Shown: positions 11,207-23,814 of the stretch, one piece after another
Position numbering within the stretch: the stretch's first letter is position 1
Layout of the letters: each line of letters opens with the position of its first letter
Assembly (NCBI GenBank): GCA_024138015.1
Contig: JAMXBB010000010.1
Coordinates: 9,383,653 to 9,447,652 of the forward strand
Length of the DNA stretch: 64,000 bases
Origin: Lumnitzera littorea
Taxonomy: Eukaryota; Streptophyta; Magnoliopsida; Myrtales; Combretaceae
Direction: 5' to 3'
The notes under the pieces: model-generated
Databases searched by the model: none
Seen by the model: the letters and a program-made list of their open reading frames with translations, nothing else
Told to the model about the DNA's origin: nothing
Translations under genes and position numbers: made by a program

Positions 11207-14030
11207 AAGAAGATCAATATATAACAACCAAAATTATGAAAAGAAGTTGTAATCATCAACTCATCTTCGGAGGTAGGAACCTAAAGTACAATAGAACTAG
11301 TGTCAAAAAGTAAAAAAGTAGAAGTGGAAGTGAAACATAAAGTAACCAAAAGGCATAAATAAAAGATGGGGGATTGAACATGTTAAAAATCTATGACTCA
11401 AATGGCAGTTTGCATAATTATTAATGATTAATAATAACCTTATTAAAGGAAAAGTCTTCATAAAAGGTGTCACTACATATGTTCTTAATAAATAATTAAT
11501 ATGAATAGTATGATAAGAGGGAAATCAATTAGAAATGTAATGATAGATCCATAGAAAATCCGAGAAAGGGGTTTCAAAAACATGGTTTTAAGTATGGAAT
11601 ATAGAATCTAGCAATAAATGCCCCTTTTATAATTTTAGAAGAAATGGTGAGTCTTTGGCTCACTTCCATCTCTATAGTTTTTTTCTAGATGTAGAAGCTT
11701 GTTATGAAAGCTTTTGTCCTAGGTAGACTTGAGGCAAGGTCAAAATATGGCTTAGAATTGATCCAGACTTGTTAGGTCAAGGGCTTAGTTCTCCTTGAAT
11801 CGAGATTAGTCTGGCTTAGGCCAGTTTCTAATTGGTTCAATTGGTTCGTAAATTCAATTTTTTTCTAATTGGGAAAATTCTTTTTATCTTTATTTTTAAT
11901 TTAGAAAAAAAAAACCACTAATAAATCACAATAATTTAAAATTTTGATTATTTAACTTTAGTAATTGCTGGGCACTAAAATTAATTAATTACAACTTATT
12001 AATTGTTGGATATGATATTAATAATTTGCATTTTTAATAATGTGTAATTATTACTTTAGGCCGACGATTAGTGAATTGAGTAAATAAATCTCTTTTGGTA
12101 AGCAACATCTAAAGAATGCTTGCTAATATAATCTATATGGGACTAGATTTATGATAGGCAATGCTTATTGTGCTTTTTTATTATTTCAGAGAAAACAATA
12201 TAATCTATGTAGGAGTAGAACTAATATTGTAAAAAAAACAATATCTATCTAATATTTATAATACACTTGTCATTTTATATATGATATAAATATATTCTTT
12301 ATGTCCTTTAATATATTAAATTATAAATATATTTGTTTTTTTATAAATCATTAAAATATATTATTTATAGAAGTAGTTGCTTTTTCAAAAACTAGGTTAG
12401 ATTGTACGAAACTTATGATATCTTATGCCCTGAACTCTTTTGGTGGTATTTCTTTTTTTTTGAAAAAATCCTTTGATAGTTAAAGTAATATATTTTTTAC
12501 AATAACTATTTACTTTTACCAATATCAAAATATATGAGTTTTAATGATTTTTTTTATAAACCCATATATTATTCAATCTCCATATTAACTTTTAAATATA
12601 AATAATAATATATATTTAATTTTATTTTATATTTTAATTAAAGTGAATGCTTAAATTTAATTTATAAAAAACTTTATGTTTTTGTATTTTTTTTATATTT
12701 TTGAGTCAGAATCGACGGATTGAATTATCGGTTTCTTTAATATTGGCTTAAACTTATCAGTTCAATGGTTAAGCTATGGTTCAAACCCATGAGCCCATTC
12801 GATGAATTGTCGGATTGGTTTGGGTGATTCACTAATTGGACCCATCGGTATCCTATGTCTAGTCTTGGATAGTATAGGAAAGAAAAAAAAGCCAAAATCT
12901 CATCGTTTGTACTTGGTCATTCATTTCCTCAACAGTCAAATACAGCATTGGAGTCCCGACATTGCAACCTAAAAACCTACGCGTACCATGGTGAGACTAA
13001 CGCGACAGAGCAAATCTTTTTGACAAAAGAATCCTACGGATCTAAAAACTCCATATCGTCTATCATTTTACTAGTTAGTCCTGTGCATAAAACATCTACC
13101 TACTTACTGGTATAGAGTAACGGGGCACGCTTCTTCATGACGAGACAGAAATGAACCCTATAGTTTGCAATCTGAGAACTCATTAGAGTTGGTGTTTTCT
13201 TCGCTTTTAATTTTCTGTATCGCTTGTATCAAATTACGTTCGAATTCTTCCCCATCCACCCACTCGCAAATTTGCGCCTTAATAAGCCTTTGATTTTTGC
13301 TGATCAAATCCCAAACTGGATAAAATTTCCTGGGCATCACAAAATCGGATTCGTTCAGCTTCACGCTTGGGCAGTAATCACCTATACCATCACCGAAATA
13401 TATTAATCTTCCAATCCCTTGCTCGCTCATGGATTGTCGAAATTTTTCAATCACCTTACCCTGTCAAGTGGTGACAATCATAATTAAAAATTTAATAATC
13501 AATTTAGATTTAGATGATGGCATTTATTGTCCAAATTTAAGTCGGATGTCATTGTATGGATGAATAATAAATCAATTCGGGATTCCGTTCTAGAAAAGGA
13601 AAGCTGATTATCTTGGAGGGATTAAAGCAAAAAATATTACATACATTTTTTTAAACTAAATTTCGGAAAACAATCTTTTCGAAAGTTTCGAAGTAGCAAG
13701 AGTAGATCAAGTTGTCCTTCAGGTGTGCACTGATTATTGGGTTCGCAAAGGAATAGAAGGTGTCAATAAAACCAATTTCTGTGACTTTATTAACTAAGAC
13801 TAATACGTTTATAAATGCATTGAGACAAAACCTGTAGTGAGGGATGCAACATAATATGATTCACTCACTTACGTAATCTCTGACCTGTTTATTTTAATAT
13901 CATTAGCTATTTTTAGGAAGAAATGAAACGGATAATTCTAAAAAATCGAGGACTATGACTATTTTAAGAAAACTCAAGACAAAAATCTAAACTTTATATT
14001 CTTAAAAGATGTTAAAAGGGTACTTAATAT
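11207..14030. repeat. Second copy of the 2824-bp segment
   Basis: It matches 8253-11076 (see that entry). This copy continues without interruption into exons 3, 2 and 1 of the phosphatase gene, so it is the copy to treat as authentic. Confidence 0.85.
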
Positions 14031-14830
14031 ATTTTTTTTTTTTACAGAAAAATGAAATGAAGATAAAAGAAATCGAAATAAAACACTGTGAATTTACCTT
14101 GCACATGTTAGGAGGACAGAGACTACATAGGTGACTAGATTTCTTGAAATCTTGGTAGGGCAGAACTCTTAATTTCCCTTCTTCATCGACAAAGCCAGGG
14201 TTCGTGGTGATTTCGGAGAAGCACTCTCTAATCCCTAAATGTTCCAAGATTGTGCCAATAAAGAACATATTTGCGTCGCTCAAGATCCTTAACTCGCACC
14301 TGAAAAAAATCAGAAACATTTTATTAGTATTACCTCTTTAACTTAGAAATTGCATTGCATTATCGAAAATAAAATGAATTAAATTAAAATGAAAAGAAGG
14401 GTTAGGGTTAAAAATTACCCTAAAGAGTAGGCATATTTAATAGCGGGCACAATCTTGGGCTGTATTGGTACCCTTTTTAATGCTTCTTCTATTTGCTCTA
14501 TTTTAATGCCTCTTGAATGAAGTTTACCCATCATCTTGTCCTGCCAATTTCACAATCAAACCGATAAAATTAATAAAATAAACACCAAAGATTGAGCACA
14601 ACATTCATGATAATATCTTACTTCGTTTGGCCATGCAAAGCAGAAAGAAATTTAAAGAAAATAAGAGTTTAATATAAAAAAGATAATTTTACCATCAAAG
14701 TGTTCCATGGTACTGTCGAAACAAGTTCATTGAATATGTCCGTCAAACCGAACTCGTCAAGAATCCAATTGTCACTGTCACAGTCGATGATGGTCTTATC
14801 GAAATCAAATATAACGACGATCGTTGCCAT
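13158..14830 (-). CDS. HAD phosphatase, PS2/PEPC1-like family (inorganic pyrophosphatase 2-like)
   Basis: Four exons on the minus strand: 14693-14830, 14419-14540, 14098-14299 and 13158-13460. All junctions are GT-AG and in phase, giving 254 residues and a TAG stop. The start is the ATG at 14830, which opens the conserved N-terminus. HAD motif I is DFDKT at residues 9-13 (nucleophile Asp9). Next come DCDSDNW (16-22), motif II SDAN (about 94-97), NPGFVDEEG (about 121-129), the CPPNMCKGK region (148-156) and motif IV GDGIGDYCPS (about 175-184). Known relatives are soluble Mg-dependent phosphatases induced by phosphate starvation (tomato LePS2, Arabidopsis PS2 and PEPC1) that act on pyrophosphate, phosphocholine or phosphoethanolamine. 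Thiamine-phosphate-phosphatase-like members are an alternative, and substrate cannot be read from sequence. No signal peptide is visible. The tail after residue 238 is family-variable. The gene appears intact. Confidence 0.9.
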
Positions 14831-15110
14831 GATTCTGCAAGGAATAAAAAGAAGGTGCTTAGGACTTAGGGAAAAGAGCGACAGGTTTTCTAACGCTTAT
14901 TTAATGTTGAGTACGTCTAAAATCAAAGGAAGAGAAAATAGGTTATTTACATAAGAATGTGGATTGGCACCTAACAAAACAAAGGAAGTGAGACAACAAT
15001 TATTCGGTTTTACAAAAAATTCCCATGGTTAAAACAGGGATGGTATATTTCATCTTGGACGGAATTATAATGGAAAATTCTTTCGTATTAATATTATCTA
15101 TCTATTAGGA
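14831..15110 (-). promoter_or_regulatory. Presumed 5' UTR and promoter of the phosphatase gene
   Basis: Upstream of the ATG, a TATA-like ATTAAATAAG lies on the minus strand near 14894-14903, about 65 bases before the start codon. I looked for the phosphate-starvation P1BS element (GNATATNC) between 14831 and 15200 and found none, so Pi-dependent regulation is not supported by the proximal sequence. The transcription start was not determined. Confidence 0.35.
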
Positions 15111-15130
15111 AATGTCTCTTCTCCCATCTA

Positions 15131-15300
15131 CCTATATTATTAAAGCTGATCATATTTATTTAACTACTTTTAGTGTCTTTCACTTTTTTTTTTTTCATAT
15201 TATTCCATTAACTATCACTAAATAACATTCTTATTAATGCTTCTTTTAAGTAATTAGCTAAAGAAACATCTCATCCTCAAGGTTGAAATCAATAAGCTGA
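15131..15300 (+). mobile_element. Possible Helitron-like 5' end fragment
   Basis: CTATATTATTAAAG at 15132-15145 matches the 5' ends of the Helitron-like sequences at 24841 and 49250, although the base before it is C rather than T. No matching 3' end was found. Weak call. Confidence 0.3.
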
Positions 15301-17092
15301 TCATTTAAACTACCAATTAATACAACCCAATACCACTTTAACTATAAACTTGCAATTTTTCTAAGTAGAGCTCAAGGTTGGTAAGGAGTGTTTATGGATG
15401 TTCCCCAGAATTAACAAGAATAACTAGCTAGAAACTTAAAATATTCATATCAAAACCCTAATTCGAATTTTAAAACCATAATCGATAACTTGAAACCTTA
15501 TCCATACTTTTAATTTAAGAATCCTAGGTCGAAAACCTTAACTTTAAAACCCCAAACCTAAAATCTTAATGAGAAAACCCTAAATCGAGTTTTAAAACCC
15601 CAATTGAAGTTAACAACTCTAAAACTCCTTAACTTCCATAATTAATAATTTATAACTTCCTACCAATGCTAAAAAAACTTAATCTAGTTGAATTAAACCC
15701 TAAAATACCCCAAATCACATAATCAACTAATAATAAATACTAAACAATGCCAAACAATCAAACTTAGTCGATCAACATTTCTAGTCAAACTAAATTAAGC
15801 AAAACAACCCCTTAACTATCTTAGCTAGTGGAGGCAACTACTCATGATAGCCTAGCTATTTTCTTGGCATTTAATTACATGAACATCCTAGCTATTTACT
15901 AAGTATTTAATTACATGAATAAACTAATTTCCTTGTCCAACTAGATGCCAACCCAATTAGTTGAAATCTAACTAAGAGGATCAATGCATAATCCTAAGAG
16001 AAAGTGACCTAATTATGCTCACATTTGATCATTATTTCCTTTTTAAGCTTACACTTGTAAACCCCATACTTTCTAGATAATTGAAGCTTTGTGTTCTTAA
16101 ATTCGACCAAACAACATGCATGTATCCCATTCCCCTAGACTCTGTGCCTACCATTTCATCACTTCACCACCCTTGTTTTACTTCATTCTCCTTCTTCTTT
16201 TCACTTCCAAACCCCTCTCCAAACATTCCTACTTAAACAAGTCTAAACACCCCACTTATTTACCCTTTAGCCACCACCAACTACTGACCTTTTCCACCTT
16301 ACTTTTTTTTCCCCAGCTATTGCCAACACCAACCACCACCTTTTGAAACATCTCATCTTGAAGTTCTAAATTAGTAAGTTGATCATCTAAGCTAACAATA
16401 AATGCGACCTAATCCCACTTTAAGAACCTAATTGGTGAGAAAATTGAGGAATTAATGGATGAGCCAAGGTGACTAGAACCTAGAGCTAACGAGCAATGAT
16501 TTATTTCCCAACCTTCATAATGGTAGGTGTTAAAACCATGCTATGTATAGCTTTTAGATGGCTACATGTATTGTTGCATTGCTTATGGTTGTTTGCATTC
16601 ATATGATTATTAATCACTTGCTTGAACTCGTTTGTATGGTATGATATAAGGGTTTCTTACTAAGCTAGATATAGCTTATCCCCCAATAGTCCCTTTTGCA
16701 GGTCAATTGAAAGTAGGGATTTTGTTAAGACCTGAATGTAGATTGTTCCATCAAGTCATTTACTAGAATAATAGGTCCATAAAAGTAAATCGAATTGTTA
16801 ATTGTACTTTGGAAGCCTTCAATAACTTTTTTTTTTTTTAAATTTACTTACTCAGTCTTGTTGTTTGATAAGGGATACCAATTCCCTATAGTTTTAGTGG
16901 ATTGTAGATTATTAGTTATCAATGACTATTCCTATTATAAATTAAATTCATGAAATAAAACTAAGTACAAAGAGTGATTATTTAATTAAAATCTTGCAAT
17001 TTCTTATCTGCAAGATAGTTTTTAAATTATAAGTACACATGTGGTATGAAAATTTAAAGTAATCTTATTAGGTCCCATTTAGGTTTAGGTGA
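15300..17092 (+). repeat. LTR (3' two-thirds), plus orientation, 3.5-kb family
   Basis: Positions 16640-17092 align in order with the reverse complement of 20273-20760. Shared landmarks are CTTACTAAGCT, CCCCAATAGT...GCAGG, GGATACCAATTC, GTAGATTATTAG, and the final CC.TTTA.GT next to a primer-binding-like TATCAGAG. The upstream part (15420-16340) has the same AAACCCTA/AAAACCCC-rich and ACCACCAC-containing blocks as the family, but its left edge is uncertain. It may be the 5' LTR of a gypsy element distinct from the one whose leader ends at 18046. Confidence 0.55.
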
Positions 17093-17103
17093 TATCAGAG
17101 TCT
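17092..17103 (+). promoter_or_regulatory. Primer-binding-site-like sequence
   Basis: ATATCAGAGTC directly follows the LTR end. It resembles the plant gypsy initiator-tRNA-Met primer-binding site (TGGTATCAGAGC) with mismatches at both ends. Confidence 0.45.
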
Positions 17104-18046
17104 TAGGTTGTTAGAGATAGACCTATCTAAAGGTGAGATGGTGATAGGGATCAGACCATTGAACTCTTGACCCAAGCTTGAGCCTAGGGGCTAGAAAGCA
17201 TGGCTAGGTGAATTTTTTCCTTACAACCCATCATTGAGAAGTCTAAACTGTTATAATTTGCTCACTTAATGCCTTGGCTAACTTGAACCCTCTCTTACTC
17301 ATTGATTATCACTAGCTGCCGACTAGAGCTACACTAGTACAACAGCTCGGACCATCTGATCCACCAACCCAACCGACTAGAATCTTAACCATATTAAATA
17401 TGCTTGAGTCGAATTCACCTTAGAAGAGTTATTTGCTTGGCTCAACACAATTGACCAACCACCTTTGCTCAGTAATCACTAGCCTGATCATACATTTCGT
17501 CTTTTCCTGCTAGAAAGTCATCCATCCACAAAGAGCCACGTGTCTAAGGACCCCTAAGACAGAATCTTCCATGTAAGATATCCATTTTGTTGTATTTTCA
17601 ATTATACTCTTTATCATTTCCTATACAATACTTCTTTTGGACATTACCTTTTTAGTCTTTTTTATTTTGGGTAGGATGCCTTAACTTTTTGGGTATGAAT
17701 ACCACTATACATATAGCTGCATAATCGTATGTCAAGAATATTGAAATTCCTCCCTTTTCGTGAACATTGCTCACAACTATTTTTTTACTTCACTCTTATC
17801 CTAACCTTTAAACAAGGTTAGGTGGTAAGTATCCTCATTGGATTAGCTCACACATCATATCGAGTTAAGCTATGAGTTCTCAAAAGTTTCCTAGTGCATC
17901 ATATTCTTGAGGTTGTTCAAGGATTTACTTGTTTTCACTTTCATTATTGTTTTGCACAATTTCCATTTCGTTCTTGAAGCTTTCTGTAAGCTTAGACCTA
18001 CCTTTGCAACCAGCCTTATCAATCCTTGGATCGGTTCATATCATCT
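17104..18046 (+). mobile_element. Probable LTR/leader of the downstream gypsy element
   Basis: This is non-coding sequence ending immediately before a second primer-binding-like site at 18047. The stretch from about 17500 is T-rich with a TATACATATA element near 17708. It could be a short LTR of roughly 0.5 kb belonging to the gag-protease-RT that follows. I could not find its TG start or a second copy in the window. Confidence 0.35.
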
Positions 18047-18059
18047 TGGTATCAAAGTG
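18047..18059 (+). promoter_or_regulatory. Primer-binding site of gypsy element
   Basis: TGGTATCAAAGTG differs from the common plant gypsy primer-binding site TGGTATCAGAGC by few bases. It lies about 340 bases upstream of the gag region, as expected. Confidence 0.55.
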
Positions 18060-18379
18060 AATATTTCGTTTGGGTAAGTTATGTTTGAACTTTTTTGTGA
18101 GTAGTGATTGTTGTGGTAATGTGTTATGGGTACATAAAAGATAGTTGTGAGTGTTTGAGTAAATAAAGGAGTAGTAGTTTGTTGCGGTTATATACTCTCT
18201 TTTGCCCTATTCTGATCATACGAAAACAGAGCAAGTTTTCATTTGGATTTGCTTTCTTTTAAGTAGTTGTTGTATGTGGGTTAGTTGAACTTTTATGTAA
18301 AGGAGTGTTATATGTGAGATTGTTTGGCTTAGAAGAATAGTATTTATTGTTTCTTAGACCCTGAGTTTGTTGCTAAGCT

Positions 18380-19700
18380 ATATAAAAGAAAATGATGGAT
18401 CTTAGTGTTAATGCTGGTATTGAGGATGACAATAATAGTGTTGTCTACCACAATCGATAGCCCTAGCCCCCCATGAGAGTACAAACAAATGACTTGATGA
18501 GGTAGCTAACCTTATAGCTGATTTGATTGAAGCCATTCATGTAATGGCTTATCAACTTATTAAGGTCGTGTAGAACACTCCATAAGCTGCTCAACTTGCT
18601 AAAAGATAGATCCTAGCTCGATAAGTTCGAGGTAAAAGAGTAGGAGGACAAGTATGACGAAGGGTTGACTTAGGTGATATGGATGATGATGAAGAAGAAG
18701 AGTATAATGAGGAAAACGAGTGAGCTTGAGCACCCTGAGTTGGTGACTAAGTGAAGCTTCATATCTCGAGATTCAATGGTTCTATGGATGCAAATAACTA
18801 TTTGGATTGGGAGGAAAAGATTAAGCGAGTTTTTGATTATTACTAATATGAGGACTGAGAGAAGGTGAGGACTATTGTTGTCAAGTTCTTGAGTTATCCT
18901 GCAATGTGGTGGAAGTACTTCCAACTTATGAACAGGTGAGAAGGATATAAGGTAGTAAACACTTAGCTTGAGATGAAGATGATACTTTAGAACAAATTTG
19001 TGTCAGATACTTATTTGTAAGATGCTTTTGTTAGGCTTTAAGAGCCGAGGCAAGTAAGCTAGATTGTTAATGAGTAAGTTTAAAAATTCTAAATACTTAT
19101 GATATGATGTGAAGTGGATGAGCCATCAACTTGAATGGTATATAGATTTCTTGCTAGATTAAGAGGTAGCATTCGAGATATGATGAAACTTCAATAGTTC
19201 ACTATAATGGATGAGGCTATAAGAATAACCTAATGGGTGGAAAGATAAAGAAAGAATAGGCCGAGCCAACCCCCGATGAGCCGACCTGGTCAGTTAAGCT
19301 AACTTGCTCAAGGAAGTTACTGAGCTCAATAGAGTACTGAGTCGACCAAAAGGGCAAATGTTAAAGTTGAATAGAAAGGTTGACCAACTGATGGTGAAGT
19401 GCCATTGAGAACTTATGAGAAGGGATAGGGATCTAGGAGAAAGAAAAGTTGAATTAAGCGTTTTAAATGCCAAGGGTTTGGATATATGGTTGCTTAGTGT
19501 TTGAACCAAATGACCATAATTATTAAGGGAGATGTCCCGAAAATTGAAGTAGATAGCATAGATGAGGAACCAGAGGAGGAGAAAGAAGTAGGAGATGAGG
19601 TTGAGGTTAATGTTGACTTGATTGAGGAAGATGTGATTGCAGAAGACCTAGATAAGTTAACTTTAATTGTTCAATGTGCGATGAGTCTGGAACCCTTTAT
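18380..19700 (+). pseudogene. Ty3/gypsy gag relic
   Basis: Plus-strand translation with stops shows a gag matrix/capsid core near 18765-18915: HISRFNGSMDANNYLDWEEK, a VFDYY block and then a LSYPAMWWK segment. A degenerate CCHC zinc knuckle follows near 19460-19505 (KCQGFGY...), with its first Cys and the His lost. An acidic linker at 19501-19713 is open as EVDSIDEEPEEE-type sequence. The same gag type is found on the minus strand at 47000-47190, so the two elements are related. Confidence 0.7.
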
Positions 19701-19709
19701 TGAGGAGGA

Positions 19710-20272
19710 GTAGAGAGAGAACTCATTCCACATCATTTGCAAAGTGAATGATCAAGTTTGTACGCTCATAGTGGATAGTAGGAGCTGCACCAATGTAGCA
19801 TCTGTCGACCTGATTAAGAAACTCAAGTTACCAACCATCTTACATCCGAAGCCATATAAGTTACGTTGGCTGAACAAGAAGGGAGCATTATATGTCACTT
19901 AATAAGTGTTGCTACCAATTTCTATTAGGAATTACTCTAATGGCATTCTTTGCAATGTGTTGTCCATGTGTGCATTTCATGTGCTGTTAGGCAGACTTTA
20001 GCTTTTTGATCAAAGGGTTATGTATGATGGATTCAAGAATACCTATGTGTTTGAAAAGGATGGTAACAAGCCAAATTGGCTCAAGAATTGAAGAAGGCTT
20101 TGGTATTGAGTAGAGTTGAGCTCCGAAAAGTTATTAAGGCCGATGTGCTAACCTTTTTATTGATTAGGTGACTACTCGAGTTGAAGGAGCGGGGTAATCT
20201 ACCCTTAGAGGCCAGAGAGCTACTGGATGAGTATGTCACCTTGTTTCTAGAATAGTTACCCAAGGGATTACC
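19710..20272 (+). pseudogene. Ty3/gypsy protease and linker relic
   Basis: The retropepsin-like region includes LIVDSRSCTNVAS near 19770-19800. The family motif is D-S-G-S, and the glycine here is arginine, so the active site is broken. It is followed by KLKLPT..HPKPYKL.WL, by HVLLGR near 19978, and by a VMYDGF..TYVFEKDG block near 20020-20065. The frame then runs to 20272, where a solo LTR interrupts it within a KGLP-type segment that leads into reverse transcriptase. Confidence 0.7.
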
Positions 20273-23200
20273 TGTCATGACCTTAAAGGGGGCTTAGTAG
20301 AATTGTCTAAAATTTTTATATTACGTGTGCATTCGTAATACGGAAATAGTGTTGCAAGTAAGAAATTACAAAACTTTAATTAGTTAATCTCTAGGGTTTC
20401 ATATTTTAATTTATAAACTTATCTTATTATATAAATAACTAAAGACATCTAATAATCTACAGTTCCTTAGAATTGCGGAGAATTGGTATCCTCTACTAAA
20501 CGATAAGCTTAGGTAGTAAAGTTTTGAAACTTAAACTTATGAAAGTTATAAAATCTAAATATAGTATTAATAATTATATATATATATATATATATATATA
20601 ATAATTCAAACCAAATATACAATCCTTCCTCAGATTCTAACTTCTATGTATCTTGATGCTAGTATTCAACACTCAGCTCTTAACCTATGCCCAATTATCT
20701 AGCAACCTGTAAATAAAAACTATTGGGGAGTAAACTACAAAAGCTTAGTGAGTTGTCCCTTATACTACACTAGTAAGCAAGTTATCAAACAGTTTATTAA
20801 TAAACATATGAATGCATGAACAAGTAGTATGCTAAACAAAATATATATAGTTGACCAGTGCTGCGTACAACATTTGATTTAACTCCTTCCAAAGTAAAGG
20901 TTGGAGATATATTGACACCAATTACAATCGAGATCTAGCACTTAGGATTTTTGACCATAAATTTAAATTACGTATTTCATGAAATATGTTTTTATTTCAA
21001 AGAAATCCAATAATACCCAAAATCCTAAGTCTAGCAGCAAAGTGGCTCTTACAGTTCATGCTCATATCGTATAGCAGTGGTCTCTAGATACCACCCACAG
21101 TCACTCACGGTTAGTGTCTCTAGCGTTAAGTAAACCTATGAACCAAGGGTAGGGTCTTATTGTATCAATGCTCTTGCACTGTACTAATCAAATCATGTGG
21201 GAATTCATCTCTCCAAGGCTATTCATTACCAACTGCTTGAGGTGACGACTGAAACATTATATACAATGTTCGTACTTATGCATGATCCATTTCATTTTAG
21301 TTGAGTTGAATATGACTAAGTAAATTTATGAGGTGATCAAACATTATCAACAAATCATTCAAATTATGCAATAATCCATCATATAACCAAATCTTCAATT
21401 ATCACATTTAACAGTATTTTACACAGTAATCAATCAAATATCAGACGCATGCATATCCCGAACCCCCATACATCAAGTTATTAATATTAATTTATGTGCA
21501 TTAACTACAAGCATAAAATATGTATAGAGTTATTAACAGTACTCACTTGGTCATTGAGTTTATCAATGGTCCTAATAGTCCTTTTGGTAAGTCAATATTC
21601 GTATCAGAATCACTTAACATTTAAGAAATATGAAGAGTAACAAGTTTAGGAATTAAATAACTAAATTATTATTGTATTTTGTACTATTTACTTAATTTCG
21701 CTATTAGTTTATATGAAATTGCCGATTTGAGCTTTTTACCGAATCGCGTATAACTTTTTTGACTTAGCTTAGATTTTGATGAACTTATAGTTTATTTCGA
21801 TTATTTTCGAGTGTACTTTCTCATAACAAGGTCTGTTTTGGATGTTGTAACCTGCGGTTTTGACCGTAATATAAAAATATCACAAATTTCATTATTTTGA
21901 CTTAAATAGTTATTAAATATCATTATTTAAGAATTATTTGAATAGTATATTTTTGTAATTTTCTTATTTTAAGACTATTTTACTATAATTATTTATTTTA
22001 ACTTATTTTTGAGGTTTAAGGTCTATTAATTCAATTTTTTTCTACTTTATCATTTTTCTAATTAATTAATTAATTATTAGTATTATTAATTACGAAAATT
22101 ACTTAATTTATATATAAGTGATGACGTGGTAGTATATGGGAGTGCCATGTGTCACACTTGTGCATTTTCCGTATTTTCTATTATTTTCCTATTTCTTATA
22201 TTTTATAGTACAATAATAATTATATATTAATACTAATTACTATATTTTATTAAATTTTATAATTTACTTATTTATTCTACTTTTTCCTAAATTACAATAC
22301 ACTTATATAAATAAATATATAGATATACATTAAATTACTTTATTTGTTGAATTAATATTATAGTATATTATATATAGACTATTTAAATATAATTGTATTT
22401 TTACGTATATGATACTATTCATATACGTATATTTATACGTATACTATACTTTATGTATTAAATTATTTTAACCTTAAAATATATACTATACGTATAAGTA
22501 TAATATACACGTATTTGTACTTTATTTACATATACACTTATACAGTTGTATTACTTACATATATGTATGTAAAAAAATATGAAATACAATTAATAATATA
22601 ATACATAATACATATATATATCATATACATATACTTATTTTTATACATCATATAATAAAAATAAATACTAAGCACATATACACATGTATATACCCATTTA
22701 CACCTAAATATTATATCCTTGGAAAAATACTATGTACATATACATATATATACTTAGTCACGTATACATGTACATACATAAGGAAATACATCATCCATAT
22801 ATATTATATACACATACATGTACATACTTTATACTATTATAATGTACATATATGTTCACACATACATACATAATAAATAAAAAAAAATACCCAATATAAA
22901 TGTACATGTTATAGAGTATATATATATCTATACACAAAAATAATTAAATAACTTATCAAAATTCTTTAGTTAATTTGAAAAATAGAAATCCCCATATTCT
23001 TCTTCTTCTTCTTCTTAGTAATTGCTAATTTGTGTGTGTATTATTTGCTTTGCTTTGGTTTTTCTCTTTTTCTTTTTCAGTTTAGTGTGCTTCCAGGTTT
23101 CCCAAACATGTAGAAAATGGTAGGAGAAAACAAGAAAAAGAACGAAAGCAATTTATAAAAGCAAGTAACCAAATTTATGCATTAATTAAGGTAAGACCAT

Positions 23201-23809
23201 GTAACCATTTCATTGGGTGTTATGTACATAAGTTAACACCTGGAGGATGAAAAGGAAAGTGAAAAAAGGTGGGCTACTAGAGGGAAAACATGACAGTAAG
23301 GAAAAATAGCAAGAAGAAAAAGGGCAATAAAAATAATTATATATAATTTTTCCAAACATAAAAATCATAAAATTAGTATTTATAAATTAATTTTGAGATT
23401 TTATGAAAATTCATTAATTTAATTAGTATTTGTTACGTTTATAATATACGAGTTATTTCAACGTTTTTATGAGGGTCTATACGCGATTATGCGATTTAAT
23501 CAATAATTGCAATCGACTGGGGTTATATTACTATTAAGTTATATTTATTCATTTTATAAGTTTAAAGTTATAGTTTTAGGGTTTTAGTCAAGTTCGGGTT
23601 CGATTTTGAATATTTGCATGTATATTAGATTTAAGGTTTTTGTACGCAATTGGGGTTTTAATCAAAACTCTAGGGTTTTTATTACTTATAATATATTCAA
23701 ATTTATAATTTATTAAATTTTATCTTGCTCGGCTTTAACGACTCATGAAGTTATTTATAGTACTAGGGTTCAATTCTACTCTTAAATAGCTAAATTTATG
23801 AGGTTTACA
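20273..23809 (-). repeat. Solo LTR (3537 bp), minus orientation, nested in gypsy pol
   Basis: Read on the minus strand, it starts TGTAAACCTC at 23809 and ends ..GACA at 20273. It is flanked by TTACC (20268-20272) and TTACT (23810-23814), a 5-bp target duplication with one change. The coding sense of pol resumes on the far side (KHCIDLIP region), so this is an insertion into the element. Its length agrees with the 3476-bp LTR at 36896-40371. Internally it holds a (TA)n tract at 20575-20601 and an AT-rich stretch with many TACATATA words at 22100-22960. No internal coding region is present, so recombination between two LTRs is implied. Confidence 0.75.
20575..20601. repeat. (TA)n microsatellite
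   Basis: An uninterrupted alternating TA tract of about 13 repeats within the solo LTR. Confidence 0.95.
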
Positions 23810-23814
23810 TTACT

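Noticed and set aside
14700..14954. 84-codon plus-strand frame
   Set aside because: It is antisense to exon 1 and the promoter of the phosphatase gene, a shadow frame.
15420..15640. Repeated AAACCCTAA-like words suggesting an interstitial telomere repeat
   Set aside because: The words are irregularly spaced and diverged, and similar blocks occur inside the LTR at 23560-23700. They are part of the LTR family rather than a telomere array.
16116..16346. 76-codon plus-strand frame
   Set aside because: It is a Ser/Pro/Phe-rich low-complexity peptide within LTR-like sequence, and its ACCACCAC block is shared with other LTR copies in different frames.
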